Shown: positions 1 to 7,844 of the stretch, piece by piece
How the letters are laid out: each line of letters begins with the position of its first letter
How positions within the stretch are numbered: position 1 is the stretch's first letter
Origin: Methyloceanibacter sp.
GTDB taxonomy: Bacteria > Pseudomonadota > Alphaproteobacteria > Rhizobiales > Methyloligellaceae
DNA length: 45,091 nucleotides
Assembly (NCBI GenBank): GCA_025449615.1
Contig: JANWJA010000068.1
Location: 1 to 45,091 of the forward strand
Reading direction: 5' to 3'
Made by a program: the position numbers and the translations under genes
Notes under the pieces: model-generated
Databases searched by the model: none
What the model was told of the DNA's origin: nothing
What the model saw: the letters and a program-made list of their open reading frames with translations, nothing else

Positions 1-742
1 CATGTGCCAAATCGACGACAGACTTCAGGAAACTCGGCCGACACAGCCGCATTCCCCCTGCGCCCTGCAGCAGCGGCTCGATAATCAGCGCCGCGACGTC
101 TTGCGGCGAGACCGAAAACTCCGCTTCGAGCGCCGAGAGCGCACCGGCCTCGCGCTCCTCGACCGAGACGTCGCCCTCGAAGGTGGAAGGAAACGGCACC
201 ACCGCGACTTGGGTCATGAGGTCGCGGAACGGAGTGAAGAAACCGGACCCGCGGCCGACCGACATGGCGCCGAGCGTATCGCCGTGATAGCCGCGGTCGA
301 ACGCGATCAGCGTGCGGCGGCTCTCGCCGCGATTGATCCAATATTGATAGGCGATCTTGAGCGCCACCTCGACCGCGGTGGAACCGTCGTCGGAAAAGAA
401 GATCCGATTGAGATCGCTTGGGAGGAGCGTGGCCAGCGCCGCCGCAAGCTCGACCGCGGGTTTATGCGTGAAGCCCGCGAACATCACATGCTCGACGCGC
501 TCCGCCTGCTCGGCAAGCGCCGCATTGATCTTCGGATGCGCGTGGCCATGCGTACAGGTCCACCACGACGAGACGAGGTCGAGCATTTCATTGCCGTCCG
601 CGTCGAACAGCGAAGCGTTCTTCGCCCGCGTGATGAGGATCGGGTCTTCGGCAGTTCCATGCTGCGTGAACGGATGCCAAACATGGCGTTTGTCCAAGCC
701 GATCAGCGCGGCGACCGCATCTTTGTCGCTCCTATCGGTCAT
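1..742 (-). CDS. bioA: BioA, DAPA aminotransferase (partial, C-terminus outside the window)
   Basis: PLP enzyme of biotin synthesis that converts 7-keto-8-aminopelargonate to 7,8-diaminopelargonate, normally with S-adenosylmethionine as amino donor. The first 247 residues are readable on the minus strand: WHPFTQ at 22-27, SSWWTCTHGHAHPKI at 58-72, FFSDDGSTAVEVALKIA at 115-131 (PLP-binding region) and GYHGDTLGAMS at 151-161, all typical of BioA. The catalytic lysine lies beyond the window edge. The ATG (742-740) overlaps the bioD stop in an ATGA junction, so bioD and bioA are translationally coupled. Longer open frames on the plus strand here are shadows. Confidence 0.95.
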   Translation of the reverse strand, partial: MTDRSDKDAVAALIGLDKRHVWHPFTQHGTAEDPILITRAKNASLFDADGNEMLDLVSSWWTCTHGHAHPKINAALAEQAERVEHVMFAGFTHKPAVELAAALATLLPSDLNRIFFSDDGSTAVEVALKIAYQYWINRGESRRTLIAFDRGYHGDTLGAMSVGRGSGFFTPFRDLMTQVAVVPFPSTFEGDVSVEEREAGALSALEAEFSVSPQDVAALIIEPLLQGAGGMRLCRPSFLKSVVDLAH

Positions 743-1371
743 GATGCGTTTCTTGCCAGCTCTGCGAGATCGAGCTCAGGCTGGATGTTCCGAAGCGTGC
801 TCCGCGTAATCTTGTCGAGCTTGGGAATCTCGGCAAGGATTGATGCCCGCCCATAGCGCTCGATGGCGACCCGATTATGCGGCCTCTCGGGTCCGTTGAT
901 CACGATGCCCGCAATCTCCAGGCCGCGCCGACGCAGAGCTTCGAGCGAGAGCAGCGTATGATTGATGGTGCCGAGCGTGGAGCGCGCGACGAGCACGATC
1001 GGCAAATGCAGCTCCGCGGCGAGATCGATCACGAAGGCAGTGTCGTTGAGCGGCACCATCAGCCCGCCCGCGCCTTCGATTATCAGCGGCCGATCGCAAG
1101 AGGGCGCCTCGAGCTTGGCCATGTCGATGACGATGCCTTCGCGTTTTGCGGCTTCATGCGGCGACAGCGGTTCTTTGAGTATGTAGGCCTCACGCAAGAT
1201 GCGATCCTCCGGTACCTCCGCGAGCCGCCGCACGGTCATCGAGTCGGTTTCGGGCTCGGTTCCGGCCTGCACCGGCTTCCAATAGCAAGCATCGAGATGG
1301 GACAAGAGCCAAGCCGAGACCACGGTCTTGCCGACATCGGTATCGGTTCCGGTGACGAAAAAGCCTTGCAC
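739..1371 (-). CDS. bioD: BioD, dethiobiotin synthetase
   Basis: ATP-dependent carboxylation of DAPA to dethiobiotin, the step after BioA. P-loop GTDTDVGKT lies within the first 15 residues and IEGAGGLMVPL is the second nucleotide-binding signature. With the GTG start at 1371 the protein is about 210 residues, the usual BioD size; the open frame runs 63 residues further upstream but that part has no BioD similarity I recognise and would cross the divergent gene start. The start is inferred from homology since no strong ribosome site is visible. Its stop overlaps the bioA start by 4 nt. Confidence 0.9.
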   Translation of the reverse strand: MQGFFVTGTDTDVGKTVVSAWLLSHLDACYWKPVQAGTEPETDSMTVRRLAEVPEDRILREAYILKEPLSPHEAAKREGIVIDMAKLEAPSCDRPLIIEGAGGLMVPLNDTAFVIDLAAELHLPIVLVARSTLGTINHTLLSLEALRRRGLEIAGIVINGPERPHNRVAIERYGRASILAEIPKLDKITRSTLRNIQPELDLAELARNAS

Positions 1372-1408
1372 GGGAAGCCATCCAGGGAGCTGGCAAAAGA
1401 CGACGCCG

Positions 1409-1422
1409 GGACTGTACAGTCC
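1409..1422. promoter_or_regulatory. Perfect 14-bp palindrome between divergent bioD and SBP genes
   Basis: GGACTGTACAGTCC is its own reverse complement. It ends 4 nt before the ATG at 1427 of the substrate-binding protein and lies 38 nt upstream of the bioD start. It could be an operator serving one or both genes, or an RNA hairpin over the translation start. I do not recognise a specific regulator. Confidence 0.5.
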
Positions 1423-1426
1423 TGTT

Positions 1427-3031
1427 ATGGCAAGGCAAATAGAGTTATCGCGTAACCTTCCACCAAGGCTTCGCCGCGTGCCGCCCTTGCTTCGCCTCTG
1501 CGCCGCTCTCGCGCTGCTCACGTGCCTCGCAGTGCCGGCGACGGCCAAGACCTTGCGCATGGCCTATGACGCCGACCCCACCTCGCTCGATCCGCACGAG
1601 CAATTGGCAAGCGCCACCTTGCAGCTCTCGCATCTTGTCTTCGATCCTCTGGTGAGGTTCCGTCAGGACATGAGCCTGGAGCCGCGCCTCGCCAAGAGCT
1701 GGGAGCAAATCGACGCCAACACCACGCGCTTTCATTTACGCGAGGGCGTCCACTTCCACTCCGGCCGCAAATTTACCGCGGACGATGTGGTGTGGACCTT
1801 CAACCGGCTGAAACGAAGTCCCGACTTCAAGGGCCTGTTCGAGCCGTTCGGCGAGGCGAGGGCGGTCGATCCGGTCACCGTCGATCTGATCACCAAGCGC
1901 CCCTATCCTTTGGTGCTCAATCTCGCGACCTATATCTTTCCGATGGACCGCGAATTTTATTCCGGCAAGGACGAGCGCGGGAAGCCGAAGGACGACATCG
2001 TCAAGCAGGGCGCCTCTTTCGCGTCTAACAATGCAAGCGGCACCGGGCCATTCATCGTCACCGAGCGCGAGCAGGGGGTGAAGCTCAATTTCAAGCGCTT
2101 CGCCGAATATTGGGACAAGGCCTCGCCCGGCAATGTCGATCAGATCATCTTCACCCCGATCAAGGAACCGGCCACGCGTGTTTCGGCACTTCTTGCCGGC
2201 GATGTCGATTTCATCGCGCCGGTGCCGCCGACCGATTTCGCCCGCGTGAAGTCCGATTCGTGCTGCCAGCTGATCACCATGCAATCGACCCGCATCCTCA
2301 CCTTCGAGCTCAATGAGGATCAGCAACCCGCCTTCAAAGATCCGCGCGTCAGGTTGGCGGTCAATCTCGCCATCAATCGCGACGGCATCGTGTCGAAGAT
2401 CATGCGTGGTTTCGGCACGCCCGCCGGAGAACTGAGCCCGCCTGGTTATGCCGGTTACGATCCGGCCCTTGCACCTCGCTACGATCTCGACAAGGCCAAG
2501 GCCTTGATGAAGGAGGCCGGCTACGAGAGCGGTTTCTCCGTCACCATGATGGCGCCGAACAATCGTTATATCGAGGATGCGCGCATCGCCGAGGCGGTCG
2601 CCGCCATGCTCGCCAAGATCAACATCAAGGTCGATCTGCAAACCATGCCGAAGGCGCAATATTGGCAGCGCTTCGATGAGCGTGCAGCCGATATCATGAT
2701 GATCGGCTGGCAATCCGACACGCAAGACTCTGCGAATTTCTACGAATTCCTGGTCATGACCCCGGACAAGGCGACCGGCTACGGCCAGTACAATGCCGGC
2801 AATTATTCCAACCCCGAGGTCGACAAGCTCACAGTGCAGACTCAGTCCATGCTCGACGTGAAAGCCCGGAGCGAGGTCCTGAAGAAGATCGAGCGCATTC
2901 TCTATGACGACGCGGCGATCGTGCCGCTGCATTGGCAGCATCTGTCCTGGGCCGCGCGGAACAATTTGCGGATTGCGCCGGTTCTCAATGTGATCGACAT
3001 GCCCTATCTCGGCGACTTGGTCATCGACTAG
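1427..3031 (+). CDS. Periplasmic solute-binding protein of a peptide/nickel-type ABC transporter
   Basis: SBP_bac_5 family protein, 534 residues with the ATG at 1427, which places a typical signal peptide (basic N-region, hydrophobic core near 21-36, cleavage after PATA at 40) at the N-terminus. The mature start KTLRMAYDADPTSLDP and the region VRLAVNLAINRDGIVSKIM are characteristic of DppA/OppA-like proteins. It should capture an oligopeptide or similar solute in the periplasm for the two permeases downstream. The open frame extends 33 residues further upstream, but that part overlaps bioD and lacks a signal sequence. No Shine-Dalgarno sequence is visible; a palindrome occupies that position. 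Substrate unknown. Confidence 0.9.
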   Translation: MARQIELSRNLPPRLRRVPPLLRLCAALALLTCLAVPATAKTLRMAYDADPTSLDPHEQLASATLQLSHLVFDPLVRFRQDMSLEPRLAKSWEQIDANTTRFHLREGVHFHSGRKFTADDVVWTFNRLKRSPDFKGLFEPFGEARAVDPVTVDLITKRPYPLVLNLATYIFPMDREFYSGKDERGKPKDDIVKQGASFASNNASGTGPFIVTEREQGVKLNFKRFAEYWDKASPGNVDQIIFTPIKEPATRVSALLAGDVDFIAPVPPTDFARVKSDSCCQLITMQSTRILTFELNEDQQPAFKDPRVRLAVNLAINRDGIVSKIMRGFGTPAGELSPPGYAGYDPALAPRYDLDKAKALMKEAGYESGFSVTMMAPNNRYIEDARIAEAVAAMLAKINIKVDLQTMPKAQYWQRFDERAADIMMIGWQSDTQDSANFYEFLVMTPDKATGYGQYNAGNYSNPEVDKLTVQTQSMLDVKARSEVLKKIERILYDDAAIVPLHWQHLSWAARNNLRIAPVLNVIDMPYLGDLVID

Positions 3032-3130
3032 CTGGCGCCGTAAGCCGGTCCGATGTAGACTTCAGGTTGCTGCTCGGGAGGATCCCTCGGAAATCTAAGG
3101 CTTTTTGTGCCAGAGCAGGGGGGACGGGCC

Positions 3131-3763
3131 ATGACTGCGGCTTTCTTGCGGATCGATGCTCACCCGCATATTCCTGCGCGGGCCCGCGCCATTGCGACCA
3201 TGGCGGGGCTTGGCCTCCTCACAGGCCTGATCTCCTGCGTGCCCTCGCCGCTCCCCGATATCCGCTGGGACGAGCCCGAAATTCTCATCAACGCGCGAAC
3301 CATCCCGCTTCATGCCGGAATTGCCTTTGGCGCCATGCTCGCCGGCGTGACCTGGCTCTGGCTGACGCGGGACCGGCTCAAATGCCTGCTCGTCTTCGCC
3401 TTCGGGCTGGCCGCTTGGCTGGTTGCGGTCAACACCGCGAGCGAGGTGTTTTCCAACATCGTGGCCTCCGAGTTGTTCGGCACCACGCCTGGCGCGAAAG
3501 ACAATCGTGAGATTCTGGGCCTGCTTGTTGGCGGCCTTGCGGGAGGGGCGGCCGGCTCGGGCCTCGTGACCTTCGGCTTGGGCTTTGCCACTCCACAGAT
3601 CCGCCGCATGCAGTCGGCGCTGCCGATCGTCGCCACCGGCACCGTGCTCGGGCTGTTGCTCTATCCGGCCGCCGATCTGGACGTCCTGCCGCTCCTCCTG
3701 GTGCCGTGGCAGACCCTAGTTGCCGCGGCAATCGCCTACGCCCTGACCTTGCCAAAAACGTGA
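3131..3763 (+). CDS. Unknown multi-pass membrane protein within the ABC transporter locus
   Basis: About 210 residues. I do not recognise the family. Hydrophobic stretches suggest five or six membrane segments (near 23-40, 63-83, 90-107, 130-160, 165-185 and 185-205). The motif VNTASEVFSNIVASELFG sits in a loop. The ATG at 3131 is preceded by a G-rich ribosome site (GGGGGA around 3118-3124); a GTG at 3107 is possible. It lies between the binding protein and the permeases, all on the same strand, so it may be co-transcribed and accessory to transport, but no function can be assigned from sequence. Confidence 0.7.
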   Translation: MTAAFLRIDAHPHIPARARAIATMAGLGLLTGLISCVPSPLPDIRWDEPEILINARTIPLHAGIAFGAMLAGVTWLWLTRDRLKCLLVFAFGLAAWLVAVNTASEVFSNIVASELFGTTPGAKDNREILGLLVGGLAGGAAGSGLVTFGLGFATPQIRRMQSALPIVATGTVLGLLLYPAADLDVLPLLLVPWQTLVAAAIAYALTLPKT

Positions 3764-3812
3764 GAAGAGCGCCTCAATTGCCTCGTTGCCGTCGGACCAT
3801 CGTTGGGGCGAG

Positions 3813-4793
3813 ATGAAGGCGCTTGGTTTTTTTCTGCGGCGTGCCGGTCAGGCGCTTTTGGTGATGCTCGTCATCGCCATCATTGCGTTCGCGGTGAGGG
3901 CGGCCCTCGGCGATCCGCTGCGCGAAATGGTGGGCGAGTCCGTTCCGGAAGCCGAGCGCGCAGCGCTTCGTCACGAGCTTGGGCTCGATGCACCCTGGCC
4001 CGTCCAACTCGGCCGCTATCTCGGCAACGCCGCGCGTGGCGATCTTGGTAATTCCTACATCTACAAGCGCTCGACGCTTCGGATTGTCCTCGCCAAATTC
4101 CCTGCAAGTTTCGAGCTGGTACTCGCCGCAAGCCTCATCGTGCTCGTCATCTCGCTGCCCGCCGGGATTTACTGCGCCGTGCGCCAGAATTCGCTCGGCG
4201 CGAGATTAATCCTCGGCTTCAGTGTCCTGGGAATTTCCATCCCCGTGTTTCTCACCGGCATTTTTCTCATCACCATCTTTTCCGTCTGGCTGGGCTGGCT
4301 GCCGGCTTTCGGCCGCGGCGAGACGGTGAAGCTCGGCTTTTGGGAGACTGGACTGCTGACGCGCGACGGGCTCGCGCATCTCATTCTTCCCGCACTCACG
4401 CTGTCATCGATCCTGCTGCCCCTCTTCATCAGGCTGGTGCGCTCCGCCATGCTGGAGGAGTTGGGCCGCGACTATGTCCGCACCGCGCGCGCCAAGGGCG
4501 CCACGCATCTCCGCGTCTGGCTCCGCCATGCGCTCCGCAACGCGCTCATCCCGCTCGTCGCTATCGGGGGTCTGCAGATCGGCAATCTGATCGCCTTCAC
4601 GCTTCTCACCGAGACCGTGTTTCAGTGGCCGGGCATGGGCTTTCTCTTTCTCGAGGCCGTCTCCCGCGCCGATATTCCTCTCATCACCACCTATCTGATC
4701 GCCGTCGGCTTCTTGTTCGTTGTCACCAATACGCTGGTCGACCTAATCAGCCTCCGTCTTGATCCGCGGATCGAGCTCCAGGGACGGCGATGA
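3813..4793 (+). CDS. ABC transporter permease, DppB/OppB type
   Basis: Inner-membrane permease, 326 residues. N-terminal membrane segment near 10-28, then five more. The cytoplasmic coupling loop EELGRDYVRTARAKG, which docks on the ATPase, is clear, followed by the conserved LRNALIPLVAIGGLQIG and ETVFQWPGMG. The ATG at 3813 starts the usual MKALGFFLRRAGQ-like N-terminus; an upstream TTG at 3786 would add nine residues. The stop overlaps the next permease start (ATGA, 4790-4793), indicating coupled translation of a heterodimeric channel. Confidence 0.93.
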   Translation: MKALGFFLRRAGQALLVMLVIAIIAFAVRAALGDPLREMVGESVPEAERAALRHELGLDAPWPVQLGRYLGNAARGDLGNSYIYKRSTLRIVLAKFPASFELVLAASLIVLVISLPAGIYCAVRQNSLGARLILGFSVLGISIPVFLTGIFLITIFSVWLGWLPAFGRGETVKLGFWETGLLTRDGLAHLILPALTLSSILLPLFIRLVRSAMLEELGRDYVRTARAKGATHLRVWLRHALRNALIPLVAIGGLQIGNLIAFTLLTETVFQWPGMGFLFLEAVSRADIPLITTYLIAVGFLFVVTNTLVDLISLRLDPRIELQGRR

Positions 4794-5707
4794 CACTATT
4801 TGTCCCCGATAGGACTCTCTCAGCCGGCACCCTTCTCAGGATGCGGCCCGGCACGGCGCTTGCCGCCATCATCCTGGGCGGCATCGTGTTGGCGGCGCTT
4901 CTGGCACCCCTCATCGCGCCGCAAAATCCCTTCGACCTTGCCAGCCTCGACGTGCTCGACGCCGAGATTCCGCCCTCTTGGCTGCAAGGCGGCGATCCAC
5001 GCTTTCTGCTCGGCACCGACTCGCAAGGCCGCGATCTGTTAAGCGCAATCCTTTACGGCACCCGCATCTCGCTGATCGTTGGAGTTCTTGCCGTTCTCAT
5101 CCAAGCCGCGATCGGCGTGCCGCTCGGCCTTCTTGCCGGCTATCGCGGCGGGGTTGCTGACAGTTTCGTAGTCCGTGCCGCCGATATCCAACTCTCGCTC
5201 TCCACGCTGATGCTCGCCATCATCGCTATGGCCCTGGTGCGCGCTTGGCTCGGCGGGGAGGGGCTGGGCACCTACGCCGTGCCGCTACTCGTTCTCATCA
5301 TCGGCTTCGCCGAATGGCCCTATTTCGCCCGCACTGCGCGCGCCGCGACCCATGTCGAGGCCGCCAAGGATTACGTGCTGGCCGCGCGTGCGCTCGGTGC
5401 GAGTGACCGCATGATCCTCTTCCGTCACATCCTGCCGAACATTCTCTCGCCGTTGATCGTGATGGGGACCACGCAAGTCGCGGGCGCCATCATGGCAGAG
5501 GCGGCGTTGTCGTTTCTCGGGCTCGGGATGCCGGTAACCAAACCTTCGCTCGGAACCTTGATCCGCTCAGGCTACGATCTGATCTTTGCCGGGGCCTGGT
5601 GGGTGACGGTGATCCCGGGGCTGATGCTCATCGCCGTTCTCGTCTGCATCAATCTCCTCGGAGATGAACTCCGCGACTGGACCGATCCACGTTCTACCCG
5701 CCACTAA
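4790..5707 (+). CDS. ABC transporter permease, DppC/OppC type
   Basis: Second permease subunit, 305 residues, paired with the DppB-like protein through a 4-nt overlap. Seen: N-terminal membrane segment near 23-43, the DppC signature FLLGTDSQGRDLLSAILYGTR after it, the coupling loop AAKDYVLAARALGASD and the family motif AEAALSFLGLG near the C-terminus. No ATPase gene follows: the next gene is glpX after 122 nt. The transporter must use ATPases encoded elsewhere or have lost them. Confidence 0.93.
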   Translation: MTLFVPDRTLSAGTLLRMRPGTALAAIILGGIVLAALLAPLIAPQNPFDLASLDVLDAEIPPSWLQGGDPRFLLGTDSQGRDLLSAILYGTRISLIVGVLAVLIQAAIGVPLGLLAGYRGGVADSFVVRAADIQLSLSTLMLAIIAMALVRAWLGGEGLGTYAVPLLVLIIGFAEWPYFARTARAATHVEAAKDYVLAARALGASDRMILFRHILPNILSPLIVMGTTQVAGAIMAEAALSFLGLGMPVTKPSLGTLIRSGYDLIFAGAWWVTVIPGLMLIAVLVCINLLGDELRDWTDPRSTRH

Positions 5708-5723
5708 GCCTCAAACCCTGCGA

Positions 5724-5742
5724 TGCGGCGTTTTGCGCCGCA
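5724..5742 (+). terminator. Possible weak terminator after the permease genes
   Basis: TGCGGCG and CGCCGCA form a 7-bp stem with a TTTTG loop 16 nt after the permease stop. The following sequence lacks a clear U-run, so this may be only a 3-prime stabilising hairpin. Confidence 0.35.
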
Positions 5743-5829
5743 GCAAAGCGCCTTTCCGTGTCCTTCAGGCTTTTCATCCAGAAAAATAGAGTAATGTAGC
5801 CCTCGTGTGAAAAGTCTGGAGTGGCTTTC

Positions 5830-6825
5830 ATGGAGCAATCGGGTCCTGTGAACCCTGGACTGGTCTACGCGCTTCGCCGCGTGACCGAGAGCGCAGCACT
5901 TGCGGCCTTCGATTGGATCGGCCGTGGCGATGGCATGGACGGCGGTCAGGCCGCGCTCGATGCCATGCGCACCGCGCTCGCCGATGTCGAGATCGATGCG
6001 ACCGTGGTGATCGGTTCCGCAACCAAGGGCGAGGCGCCGCAGCCGGAGTGTGGCGAGCGGCTTGGGCGGCCAAGCGCCGCCTTCAAGGCCGACATCGCCG
6101 TCGATCCCGTCGAAGGCACGTCCTATCTGGCGCGCGGTCAGACCAACGCGCTTGCCGTGCTCGCGGTGGCCGCGCGCGGCACCATGATGGATCCGGGACC
6201 AGCCTTCTATATGGAGAAGTTCGTGGCGCCGGCGGCGGCCCGCGGCAAGATCGATCCGCGCTGGCGCACCAATAGGAAATTGAAGGTCCTCGCCGAAGCG
6301 CTGCGCAAGGACGTGACCGACCTCACCATTTACGTGCTGGAGAAGCCGCGCCATCGCGAGCTGATCGACGATATTCTCGCCGCTGGCGCCCGCGTCGCCC
6401 TCTATCCGGCAGGCGATGTCGCCGGCGCGCTTCTCGCCGCTATTCCGGGCTCAGGCATCGACGCCTTGATGGGGACCGGCGGCACGCCCGAAGGCGTGAT
6501 GTCGGCCTGCGCCATCCGCGGCCTCGGCGGCGAGTTCCTCGCCCGCTTCGATCCTCAACTCCATACCGAGACCAAAGCCGTGAGGGAGGCGGGATTGAGC
6601 ACTGCGCGCTGGTATGAGCGCGACGAGATAATCGGCTCTGATAACGTGTTTTTCTGCGCCACCGGCATTACCACGGGCCTCATGCTCGAAGGCGTGGAGC
6701 GAACCAAGACCCACTATAAAGTGCAGACCATGATGATCGCGGGCGCCACGGCGGAACGCCAGATCCTCACGTCGCATATTCCGCTGCAGCGGCCGGCAAA
6801 TGCTGCAGCGCGAGAAGTGGCCTGA
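5830..6825 (+). CDS. glpX: GlpX-type (class II) fructose-1,6-bisphosphatase with altered active site
   Basis: Would hydrolyse fructose-1,6-bisphosphate (and perhaps sedoheptulose-1,7-bisphosphate) in gluconeogenesis or the Calvin cycle. 331 residues from the ATG at 5830, chosen because GGAG at 5818-5821 is 8 nt away; a GTG at 5821 overlaps that site. Conserved: VTESAALAAFDWIGRGD, DIAVDPVEGT (88-97, metal and phosphate ligands), AFYMEKF, EKPRH and GGTPEGV. Odd: the canonical GEGEIDEAP motif reads GSATKGEAP, and GRGDKN reads GRGDGM, so residues matching Lys29 and Glu57 of the E. coli enzyme (numbering from memory) are absent. First gene of a carbon-metabolism run with prk and tkt. Confidence 0.9.
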   Translation: MEQSGPVNPGLVYALRRVTESAALAAFDWIGRGDGMDGGQAALDAMRTALADVEIDATVVIGSATKGEAPQPECGERLGRPSAAFKADIAVDPVEGTSYLARGQTNALAVLAVAARGTMMDPGPAFYMEKFVAPAAARGKIDPRWRTNRKLKVLAEALRKDVTDLTIYVLEKPRHRELIDDILAAGARVALYPAGDVAGALLAAIPGSGIDALMGTGGTPEGVMSACAIRGLGGEFLARFDPQLHTETKAVREAGLSTARWYERDEIIGSDNVFFCATGITTGLMLEGVERTKTHYKVQTMMIAGATAERQILTSHIPLQRPANAAAREVA

Positions 6826-6889
6826 ATTTGTAGGCGGAATGCTTGACGTAGCGTAAAGTGACAAGAAAAGACGAGCTCTAGGGTAGGAA

Positions 6890-7819
6890 ATGGTCAAGCG
6901 GACTGAACATCCGATCATCCTCGGAATCGTTGGGGATTCTGCGTCCGGCAAGACGACGCTCTCAGCCGGCGTCGCCCAGATTCTGGGCGCCGACCATTGC
7001 ACCGTGTTCTGCACCGACGACTATCACCGCTATGAGCGGAGCTATCGCGCGAAGCACGGCCTGTCGGCCCTCGATCCCCGCGCCAACTACATTGACATCA
7101 TCGAGCAGCATCTACGGCTGTTGCGCGAAGGCGAGCCGGTGCTGAAGCCCATCTACGATCACCGCAACGGCACGCTCGGCATGGCCGAATATGTTAAACC
7201 CAAGCAGTTTGTCATCGCCGAAGGTCTGCTCGGCTATACCACCCGCGCCATGCGAGATTGCTACGACGTCAAAATCTATCTCGACCCCGAGGAGGAGCTT
7301 CGGGTGAAATGGAAGATCCATCGCGATACGACCAAACGCGGCTACACGCTGGAAGAGGTCCAAGCCACGCTGGACAAGCGGAAGGACGTGAGTGTCAAAC
7401 ATATCCACCCGCAGCGAACCTTCGCCGACATCGTCATCCGCTTCCAGCGGCCGGCCGGCGCCAACGGCTCCGATACCCAGCTCGATGCCCGGCATATCTT
7501 GCGGCCGACCCTGCCGCACCCCGATTTTTCGCCGCTTGTCGACGGCTCTTCCAATGCCGGCCTGCATCTGGAGCTGGCGCGAGATCGCGATGGAAAACCC
7601 GTCGATGTGCTTGAGATCAGCGGCAATATCTCCGACAAGAGGGCCGAACGCATCGAAGATTTGCTATGGAACCTTATTCCCGAAGCCGGCCATTTGCGCG
7701 ACCAAGTCGGCCGCATCGACGTGGCCAATGGCGCCAAAAAGAGCCATCCCTTGGCTCTGACCCAGCTCCTTGTCGGCTATCATGCCGTGAAGGCAGCCAT
7801 GGGCATTCGCGCCTATTAA
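6890..7819 (+). CDS. prk: Phosphoribulokinase
   Basis: ATP-dependent phosphorylation of ribulose-5-phosphate to ribulose-1,5-bisphosphate. 309 residues. Walker [10 protein letters not shown] at 15-23; catalytic and substrate motif TDDYHRYER at 42-50; [47 protein letters not shown]. The P-loop and second half resemble the class II (cyanobacterial/plant-like) enzyme rather than the proteobacterial CbbP, whose P-loop I recall as GSSGAGTT. The redox cysteine of plant-type P-loops is absent (serine/alanine). A uridine-kinase-like role is less likely given the flanking Calvin enzymes. AGGAA abuts the ATG, an unusually short ribosome-site spacing. Confidence 0.88.
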   Translation: MVKRTEHPIILGIVGDSASGKTTLSAGVAQILGADHCTVFCTDDYHRYERSYRAKHGLSALDPRANYIDIIEQHLRLLREGEPVLKPIYDHRNGTLGMAEYVKPKQFVIAEGLLGYTTRAMRDCYDVKIYLDPEEELRVKWKIHRDTTKRGYTLEEVQATLDKRKDVSVKHIHPQRTFADIVIRFQRPAGANGSDTQLDARHILRPTLPHPDFSPLVDGSSNAGLHLELARDRDGKPVDVLEISGNISDKRAERIEDLLWNLIPEAGHLRDQVGRIDVANGAKKSHPLALTQLLVGYHAVKAAMGIRAY

Positions 7820-7844
7820 TACCTATCTTCACATCGGAGGGACG

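Noticed and set aside
1736..2941. 401-residue minus-strand frame
   Set aside because: Antiparallel shadow of the substrate-binding protein; His/Arg/Asp-rich with no domain.
6843..6871. Separate prk promoter (TTGACG at 6843)
   Set aside because: No acceptable -10 at the right distance.
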